NCBI RefSeq assembly: GCF_000239855.1
Contig: NZ_BADT01000131.1
Coordinates: 1-45,454 of the forward strand
Source of the DNA: Pseudoalteromonas sp. BSi20652
GTDB lineage: Bacteria > Pseudomonadota > Gammaproteobacteria > Enterobacterales > Alteromonadaceae
Length of the DNA: 45,454 nt
Direction: 5' to 3'
Of the stretch, positions 40,665 to 45,454 are shown piece by piece. Position 1 is the stretch's first letter, and every line of letters starts with the position of its first letter. A program made the position numbers and the translations under genes. Under the pieces are notes generated by a model that was not told where the DNA came from, made no database searches, and saw only the letters and a list, made by a program, of their open reading frames with translations.

Positions 40665-41747
40665 TTATAAGCCTCGCTCTTTATTCCATGCTCTTACTTT
40701 CATGCCTTCTTTTAGTGAATGTACACCGGCTGAAACCACAATTTGGCCTTCTTTAATACCACTTAACACTTCAATACCATCGCGGTGCAACTGGCCAATT
40801 TTTACAGCTTGTTTATGCACTTGGCTAGTTTTTGAATCAAAAAGCCATACGTAGGCGTTATCTTCAATTGATTCTCGTGACTCAGAAAACACCGACTCGA
40901 TAGGTAAGATAGTGTAGGCAACTTGCGAGCGCGTTACTTTACTTAAATCTATAAGCACGCTGCCCGTCATACCCGCTAGTAAATTAAAGTCCTCAGGTAC
41001 CGGTAGCGAAAACACAACTTTATAGGTAAGCGTTGCAGGGTCGGCTTGGGTGTCCCACTCTTTGATATCAAGAGTGTATTCTTTATCGTCAAAGCCATCA
41101 AACTTTACAGTAGGGTGGTAATCGGTGCCTCTTTTAAGGCGAGCGATTATTTTTTCAGGAACCTGGATTTCTACGTCCATTAAATCGCGTGTTTCTAAGC
41201 GTAATATATTTTGCTTTGCTTGAATATTTTCAAAGTTTTTAACAAACACCTTAGCGACCGTACCTGAAAATGGTGCGCGTAGTTCGCTGTACTCAAGGTT
41301 TGTTTGTGCAATTTTAAACGCAGATTCAGCAATTTGCATATTAGCAGTGGCTTGATCTAATTCTGATTGGCTGGTGATTTTTTTCTCAAACAATTGCTCA
41401 ATACGGCCAAGTTGTGATTTTGCCAGCTCAAAGCGTGCTTTACGCTCGTCAAACTGTAATTGAAAATCTTCTGGATCCAGTTTTGCTAATAAATCACCTT
41501 TTTCAACGTTTTCACCAGCAAGAACCGGAAACTTAATAAGTTCACCGTTTACCCTAAAAGCAAGGTACGAGCCTTGGTTTGCAACAACTTCAGCAGGGAA
41601 ACTACGAATGTTAATTTGCGTATCATGACCTATGTTGAATAATTTAACAGGGCGAATAGGCTCTTCTTTAACTTGTTGTTCTGGCTCAGAACAGGCTATT
41701 AAGCTAAGTAAGGTCGTTGTTAATAAACATAGACGAAAGAGTTTCAT
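40665..41747 (-). CDS. RND efflux periplasmic adaptor (membrane-fusion) lipoprotein
   Basis: 360 aa. A lipoprotein signal ends in LSLIAC with Cys19 as the lipidation site, anchoring it to the inner membrane. A barrel-sandwich (lipoyl-like) hybrid domain follows (FRVNGELIKFPVLAGENVEKGDLLAKLD), with a helical hairpin (~90-150) and LRAPFSGTVAKVFVKNFENIQAKQNILRL closing it. The beta-barrel and membrane-proximal domains run to residue ~360 (VSAGVHSLKEGMKV). Its stop is 2 bases before the permease ATG, so the pair is one transcript. The divergent LysR gene is the likely regulator. Confidence 0.92.
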   Translation of the reverse strand: MKLFRLCLLTTTLLSLIACSEPEQQVKEEPIRPVKLFNIGHDTQINIRSFPAEVVANQGSYLAFRVNGELIKFPVLAGENVEKGDLLAKLDPEDFQLQFDERKARFELAKSQLGRIEQLFEKKITSQSELDQATANMQIAESAFKIAQTNLEYSELRAPFSGTVAKVFVKNFENIQAKQNILRLETRDLMDVEIQVPEKIIARLKRGTDYHPTVKFDGFDDKEYTLDIKEWDTQADPATLTYKVVFSLPVPEDFNLLAGMTGSVLIDLSKVTRSQVAYTILPIESVFSESRESIEDNAYVWLFDSKTSQVHKQAVKIGQLHRDGIEVLSGIKEGQIVVSAGVHSLKEGMKVRAWNKERGL

Positions 41748-41782
41748 GTCTTCTCCGTTGCAATGATGGCAAAATAATTAAG

Positions 41783-41798
41783 TGCAGCATACGCTGCA
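41783..41798. promoter_or_regulatory. Inverted repeat between the efflux operon and the LysR gene
   Basis: TGCAGC (41783-41788), 4-base spacer, GCTGCA (41793-41798), in the 122-base divergent region. Symmetric sites in this position usually bind the divergent LysR regulator. A further TTGCAG half-site lies near the LysR start. Confidence 0.4.
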
Positions 41799-41869
41799 AA
41801 CATATAAAATAAAAATCATTAAATTTTAGAAACTCAATAAGTTTTACTTATGATGTTGCAGAGCGGTAT

Positions 41870-42772
41870 ATGAAGCTGAATCAATTAATAATTTTAGATG
41901 CCATAGTGCAAAGCGCAAGCTTGAGCGGGGCAGCACTAAAGCTACATAAAACGCAGCCAGCACTTACACTCGCTATTAAAAATCTAGAAGAAAAAATAGG
42001 GTTTGAGTTACTAGACAGAAGTAAGTACCGATTACAGCTTACTGAAAAAGGACGTGTTTTTCACCGCGAAGCGCAGCAACTACTGCATGCCAACGACGAG
42101 CTAGCACAGCTCGCTAAAGAATTGGCATTAGGTAATGAACCCCAATTTAGAGTTTGTTACGAACAACTTTGTCATATGCAGAGTTACAACGAGATCATAA
42201 GTAATACTTTTAGGTTATTTACCAGCACAGAGTTTAGCTTAACCAGCGGGAAGCGCTTTATTTCATTAGAGCAAGTAAACAGTGGGCAAGCCGAATTAGG
42301 TATTGGCCCGTGGTTTGATTTATTTCACGCGACAGGCGATTTAGAAAGCGTACCCATAGGCAGACTCGATATTGGCATTGTGAGTGCTAAAGGCGTACTC
42401 CCTCAAAAACTCACCTATAGCGAACTGCAAACGTATCCGTGTTTAGCCATGTTTGAAAGTGACTTGAGTATCGACAGCGACAGGCTATCGTACTCAAAAG
42501 GCTCCGCCATGATGAAAATTGATGATGTATCTACCTTAAAATCGTTTTTACTCTCAGGTGCGGGTTGGGCAATGATGAGCCTAGAGCACTGCGACCCTGA
42601 AATAAAAGCAGGCTTACTTCAAGAAATACACATAACTGACCGAGAGCATAAATTTAGCGCGCAAATTAGAGCCTTTAGACAACATGCAATGCACCACGGC
42701 CCTGTAGCGCGCACTATCTGGGAGCAATTTAAACAATTAAGTAAGGAATATTCTAACAACAATGGATATTGA
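41870..42772 (+). CDS. LysR-family transcriptional regulator
   Basis: 300 aa. The winged helix-turn-helix is at ~1-60 (LIILDAIVQSASLSGAALKLHKTQPALTLAIKNLEEKIGFELLDRS), followed by the linker helix and a periplasmic-binding-protein-like effector domain (~90-295). It diverges from the RND adaptor/permease operon with a shared 122-base control region, so control of that pump is the natural inference. The effector cannot be predicted. Its 3' end overlaps the MGMT-like gene by 11 bases, so those two are cotranscribed. Confidence 0.92.
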   Translation: MKLNQLIILDAIVQSASLSGAALKLHKTQPALTLAIKNLEEKIGFELLDRSKYRLQLTEKGRVFHREAQQLLHANDELAQLAKELALGNEPQFRVCYEQLCHMQSYNEIISNTFRLFTSTEFSLTSGKRFISLEQVNSGQAELGIGPWFDLFHATGDLESVPIGRLDIGIVSAKGVLPQKLTYSELQTYPCLAMFESDLSIDSDRLSYSKGSAMMKIDDVSTLKSFLLSGAGWAMMSLEHCDPEIKAGLLQEIHITDREHKFSAQIRAFRQHAMHHGPVARTIWEQFKQLSKEYSNNNGY

Positions 42773-43067
42773 TAAAGAAACACTTATTTATACTGTTATC
42801 GCAGGCATACCAGTAGGAAAAGTAGCAAGTTACGGGCAAGTTGCAGCCCTTGCGGGCTACCCGCAAAACTCACGATTGGTGGGGCGCTTATTAAAAATGA
42901 TGCCAAACGACTCAGTTATACCTTGGCACAGGGTAGTGAATGGCCAAGGTAAAATATCATTCCCTGAAGGTAGCGAAAAATACCAAGAACAACGCGAAAA
43001 GTTATTATCAGAAGGAGTGTTGTTTAAAAACGACAAAGTGAATATGCGCGAGTGCCGGTGGGAGTGA
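42762..43067 (+). CDS. Alkyltransferase-like protein (MGMT family, PWHR type)
   Basis: 101 aa, the length of stand-alone alkyltransferase-like (ATL) proteins. The MGMT DNA-binding fold is clear: IPVGKVASYGQVAALAGYPQNSRLVGRLL includes the helix-turn-helix and the arginine finger. The active-site motif reads PWHRV with Trp55 in place of the alkyl-accepting Cys of PCHRV. It therefore cannot repair by alkyl transfer; ATL proteins bind O6-alkylguanine and hand it to nucleotide-excision repair. The ATG lies inside the end of the LysR gene (11-base overlap), an unusual partner for this family. Confidence 0.92.
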   Translation: MDIDKETLIYTVIAGIPVGKVASYGQVAALAGYPQNSRLVGRLLKMMPNDSVIPWHRVVNGQGKISFPEGSEKYQEQREKLLSEGVLFKNDKVNMRECRWE

Positions 43068-43120
43068 TATGACTATTATTGGCAGGTAATTGTCATCGCC
43101 GACTACGACGACTTAGCCTG

Positions 43121-43730
43121 TTGTTATGTGCATTTGTGCCAGTGATACTCCATTTGCTTAGCTGTTTGCTCAGCTAAATTTAAGGTCGATAGTTCTGACA
43201 CTAAGTGTAAACTCATATCAATTCCAGCTGATATCCCACCAGAAGTTATATATTTACCTTGAGAGACCCAACGATGATCACTCACAACATTTAATTTCGG
43301 ATAGGTAGCACTGAGATCGGCTATATCTTCCCAATGCGTTGTAACTGTTAAACCATTTAGTAAATTAGCTTCAGCTAAAATGAACGCGCCTGTACAGACA
43401 GATGCGACTCTTTTTGATGTACTAGCAACATTCGAAATCCAAGATATTACAGCAGGCTTTTTAACTTCCTCTGTATGTATACCTCCAACAACTATAAGCA
43501 CATCAATATTCGGATGAGTCTCAAATGAGAAATGTGCGTGCACTGGAAAACCACCACGAGCTTTTACGACATCAGGTTTTTCAGAAACCAAAAATACATT
43601 CCAATTTTTATTGCCTAAACGATTTGCAGTGCTTAACACTTCAAATGGTCCAGAGAAATCAAGAACTTCTGCATCATCGTATATGTATATTCCGATATTC
43701 ATACTCTGTATACTCCATTACACATAACAA
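43121..43730 (-). mobile_element. Possible integron-type gene cassette carrying the DJ-1/PfpI gene
   Basis: The gene is bracketed by a perfect 10-bp inverted repeat: CACATAACAA (43721-43730) before its start and TTGTTATGTG (43121-43130) at its end, with the stop codon TAA inside the latter. In a cassette the 5' end (TTRRRY) must be complementary to its own R'' core site, and it is. After the stop an imperfect stem follows, CAGGCTAAGTCGTCG against CGATGACAATTACCTG (43119 down to ~43084), of attC type. I cannot find a proper G-TT crossover at its far side, so that end may be decayed. Confidence 0.45.
43124..43702 (-). CDS. DJ-1/PfpI superfamily protein (isonitrile hydratase-like)
   Basis: 192 aa, a single class I glutamine-amidotransferase-like domain. 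Residues NIGIYIYDDAEVLDFSGPFEVL open the fold as in isonitrile hydratases and in the N-terminal half of GlxA-type AraC regulators, with Asp15. The nucleophile-elbow Cys103 is in RVASVCTGAFILAEANLLNG, followed by TVTTHWE. ITSGGISAGIDMSLHLV near the C-terminus is also typical. No AraC domain follows, so it is a stand-alone enzyme-like protein whose substrate is unknown. GGAG lies 10 bases before the ATG. The stop codon lies in an inverted-repeat core site, suggesting cassette origin. Confidence 0.87.
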   Translation of the reverse strand: MNIGIYIYDDAEVLDFSGPFEVLSTANRLGNKNWNVFLVSEKPDVVKARGGFPVHAHFSFETHPNIDVLIVVGGIHTEEVKKPAVISWISNVASTSKRVASVCTGAFILAEANLLNGLTVTTHWEDIADLSATYPKLNVVSDHRWVSQGKYITSGGISAGIDMSLHLVSELSTLNLAEQTAKQMEYHWHKCT

Positions 43731-43900
43731 TCTTAAAATGCGCTAATCACGAATACTTCTGCTGTTGCCACGCTCATTTTTCTGCTTTATGTAGTTTTAA
43801 CAAATTACCTAAAATATTACTATTACTAAGTTTTATATTATCTTTGGTAAAGCTAAATGTAATAACATGCGAGTGTCGCAAAAGTGCCAATTGCAGACAG

Positions 43901-43993
43901 TGGTAACGCCCAAATTTAGCGCGGAAAGCAGCGCAGCAGCTTGACGTCGCAGCCCAGACTTTTTGCTGGCGATAAAATTTGTTTGTTATACGC
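43901..43993 (-). repeat. attC-like recombination site at the 3' end of the hydrolase gene
   Basis: Read on the minus strand it begins GCGTATAACAAACAAATTTTA and ends TAAATTTGGGCGTTACC. The two ends pair as TAAC/GTTA and CAAATTT/AAATTTG with a non-pairing insert, over ~85 bases with a GC-rich imperfect stem between, the architecture of integron attC sites (R''-L''...L'-R'). The hydrolase stop codon TAA lies inside R''. The left part resembles Vibrio-type attC sites (TAACAAAC...GGGCGTTA) from memory. The final R' reads GTTACCA, which does not fully match GTTRRRY. Confidence 0.65.
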
Positions 43994-44828
43994 CATCAAT
44001 AAAGCCTAATAATGCACTAATAGAGCTAAAAAACAGAGGCTTGTTATCATGTGGTACGTTATGACCCGTTTGATTAGTAACCATATGGATAGAATTTGCA
44101 TTATTGATGATCATTGACTGGTGCAAATCCCGCCAGATCTTTTTACCCTGCACACTATGCCCAATCCACCAGTCACTTTCATTTAATTTTGATGAAGTGA
44201 CTATAACTACAGGAATTTTATTGGCAATATCGTCATCAGCAATCATTTTCTGATGATAAATTTCCTGTAGGAGATCCCATTCAGGCTGGTTATTCATCAT
44301 TCCGTTTAATTTAGTAGTATCTCGTTTCGCCCACGTTGCGTCGTATTTATTTAATTCACTATCAAACAACTCATGACTTGGATCGATCAACAGTAACCCT
44401 TTTACCCGCTCGGTATAAGCGGCAGCAAATGCTCTGACATGCAAGCCACCAAAGGAGTGACCAATTAAAATTAGATTTTCTTTTGCGTTAATAGTCGAAA
44501 GCAGTTTTTCGAGTCGTTGATTTGAACTAGCTAAACTAACGTCTTTGGCAACCTGAGATTTTCCATTCCCAGCACGAGAATATATAACTGCTCTGATATT
44601 TAATTTTGAAAGGTCTGTTAATAACGGGTGCCAGTAAGCTAAGCCCATTCCGATACCTGATTCAATCACCAAAGTTTTGCTTCCAGCACCGATATCGATG
44701 TATTCCATTTGAATGCCATCAATAACTAAGACTCTTGGTTCCTGAGTTCCCGCAATGACTGGACTGGCATATAAGACAAATAAAAAAAATGTTAATCGAA
44801 AAATCAAGCGCAACTCCTGTGCGTATAA
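43907..44828 (-). mobile_element. Integron gene cassette carrying a secreted alpha/beta hydrolase
   Basis: The predicted crossover points (G^TT) lie between 44828/44829 and 43906/43907, giving a 922-bp cassette in the minus orientation. Its 5' end TTATACGC is exactly complementary to the R'' core GCGTATAA before its attC. This is expected only if both were once one attC site in the circular cassette; the match is 9 bases including the shared G. It holds one ORF with a ribosome-binding site 10 bases inside the left end and its stop in the attC, the standard compact layout. No integrase or attI was seen; the DNA left of it lacks an attC hairpin. Confidence 0.6.
43986..44807 (-). CDS. Secreted alpha/beta-hydrolase
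   Basis: 273 aa from a TTG at 44807, chosen because AGGAG (44818-44814) sits 6 bases upstream. The TTG at 44813 touches that site and is too close. Signal peptide of ~19-21 residues ending SPVIA. The alpha/beta-hydrolase fold shows (numbered from 44813) YSRAGNGKS, nucleophile Ser120 in IGHSFGGLH, acid Asp144 in LLLIDPSHELF and His251 in QTGHNVPHD, so the triad is complete. Substrate unknown: a lipase, esterase or other hydrolase acting in the periplasm or outside is possible. It is the only gene of a predicted integron cassette. Confidence 0.85.
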   Translation of the reverse strand: MIFRLTFFLFVLYASPVIAGTQEPRVLVIDGIQMEYIDIGAGSKTLVIESGIGMGLAYWHPLLTDLSKLNIRAVIYSRAGNGKSQVAKDVSLASSNQRLEKLLSTINAKENLILIGHSFGGLHVRAFAAAYTERVKGLLLIDPSHELFDSELNKYDATWAKRDTTKLNGMMNNQPEWDLLQEIYHQKMIADDDIANKIPVVIVTSSKLNESDWWIGHSVQGKKIWRDLHQSMIINNANSIHMVTNQTGHNVPHDNKPLFFSSISALLGFIDGV

Positions 44829-45023
44829 CGAGGCTGGAGAATAAGTTTAACAGCCAAAATGGGTAAAAACGAGCTCCTGTAATCGTTCCTCAGCACTTTT
44901 TCGGCATTAGGAAATACATTTGAAACCCATAAACGGGCTTATTTTCTTTAAAAGGAGTAATTCTAAAGCCTCACGCCCAAATTATGCGCTGCCGAAGGTG
45001 ATCTGCATTTATTTGTAAGGAAT

Positions 45024-45350
45024 TTATAGCGACTCTACACTTTCTCTCCATTTTTTGAAGGAAAATCTATCATTATATTCAATTCGTTTAGCTACTGCTC
45101 TAGGGCTTCGGCCTAAATACTGAGAAATCTCACTTGCTGTCATCTCAAATTCAACAACCATCACTCTTAGTTTTTCCAAGTCGATAGTACTCCAAGGTTT
45201 ACCGTTATTTCTATATTTTAGAGCAGCTTTCTCTCTGACTTCTACTCTTTGCTTCCTAGAAATTTCCCTGACAGTAAGAACATCTTGGAGTTGAATCTTA
45301 GCTAAAGAAAAAGCGGTTGGCGGAGTTGTAGACTTATTAATATTTTTGTA
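45024..45350 (-). CDS. Broken or partial DNA-binding (HTH/Myb-like) protein, C-terminal part
   Basis: The open frame ends at a TAA at 45026-45024 and encodes ~108 residues finishing KPWSTIDLEKLRVMVVEFEM, TASEISQYLGRSPRAVAKRI and FKKWRESVESL. The stretch WST-DL--L----E--MTASEISQYLGRSPRAVAKRI looks like a helix-turn-helix of the Myb/SANT or GcrA kind; the family is not recognised. No usable start codon precedes it before a stop at 45353-45351. In the neighbouring frame another open stretch runs from the window edge to a stop at 45339-45337 (ending DDASNIVIQKY). Adding one base to the A5 run at 45347-45343 would join the two. Probably one gene, extending beyond the window, with a frameshift or an error. 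Confidence 0.45.
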   Translation of the reverse strand, partial: YKNINKSTTPPTAFSLAKIQLQDVLTVREISRKQRVEVREKAALKYRNNGKPWSTIDLEKLRVMVVEFEMTASEISQYLGRSPRAVAKRIEYNDRFSFKKWRESVESL

Positions 45351-45454
45351 TTACAATGTTAGAAGCATCATCAAGATCAGGCAAACAATCAAAATCAATA
45401 TTTATTTTTCTGACTTTGGTATTTTCAATCTTACCCAAAATACTAATATCTTTT

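Noticed and set aside
43728-43906. A third integron cassette between the DJ-1 and hydrolase genes
   Set aside because: There is no ORF of useful length and no R'' sequence complementary to its expected 5' end (TTACCACTG).

Overview
The window looks like chromosomal DNA of a marine gammaproteobacterium, most likely Pseudoalteromonas or a close relative in the Alteromonadales. The evidence is the low G+C, AT-rich spacers, and the gene families present: RluF, an AST arginine-catabolism cluster, a betIBA cluster, a PBPRA1643-type SEC-C protein, a DUF3081 protein and a TorF-type porin. The genus is inferred from family content only. No rRNA, tRNA, CRISPR array or insertion sequence was recognised.

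Layout. (1) 1-5400: the start of an FAD-dependent dehydrogenase gene on the minus strand, a 7Fe ferredoxin (fdxA), a secreted CBM9-like/DUF5916 protein, and a membrane GGDEF-EAL protein closed by a strong bidirectional terminator. (2) 5412-11294, minus strand: a choline-to-glycine-betaine operon, betI-betB-betA, followed by a short BCCT-family transporter and a TorF-like outer-membrane porin, with a BetI-type promoter and operator in front. (3) 11628-13665: two coupled small genes and a divergent QEGLA-motif putative metallopeptidase. (4) 13689-18914: the AST arginine/ornithine degradation genes astC/argD, astA and astD plus an HglS-like DUF1338 gene on the minus strand, with a divergent Lrp/AsnC regulator. 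(5) 19054-20003: an SdiA-regulated (YjiK-like) beta-propeller gene whose membrane anchor is out of frame with its ATG. (6) 20376-32470: a seven-gene glycogen operon (CBM48 protein, malQ, glgB, glgX, glgP, glgC, glgA) for synthesis, branching, debranching and phosphorolysis. (7) 32560-37569: an EAL-like/HDOD protein, a DUF418 membrane protein, rluF, two unknown membrane proteins and a SEC-C protein. (8) 37594-43067: an RND efflux pair with a divergent LysR regulator and an alkyltransferase-like MGMT protein. (9) 43070-45454: two genes that look like integron gene cassettes (a DJ-1/PfpI protein and a secreted alpha/beta hydrolase with an attC-like site), then a broken DNA-binding gene at the right edge.

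The most interesting signals are these. glgX is split by a -1 frameshift on a perfect A AAA AAC slippery heptamer, followed by an overlapping ATGA restart with its own Shine-Dalgarno sequence. A 922-bp hydrolase cassette has matched ends and a folded attC but no integrase in view. A membrane-transport and porin pair extends the bet operon. An HglS-type oxygenase sits in the AST cluster. Three genes (glgX, the YjiK-like gene and the last gene) each appear to lack exactly one base at or beside a short A-run. The same cause may explain all three, and sequencing or assembly error must be excluded before any biological reading.
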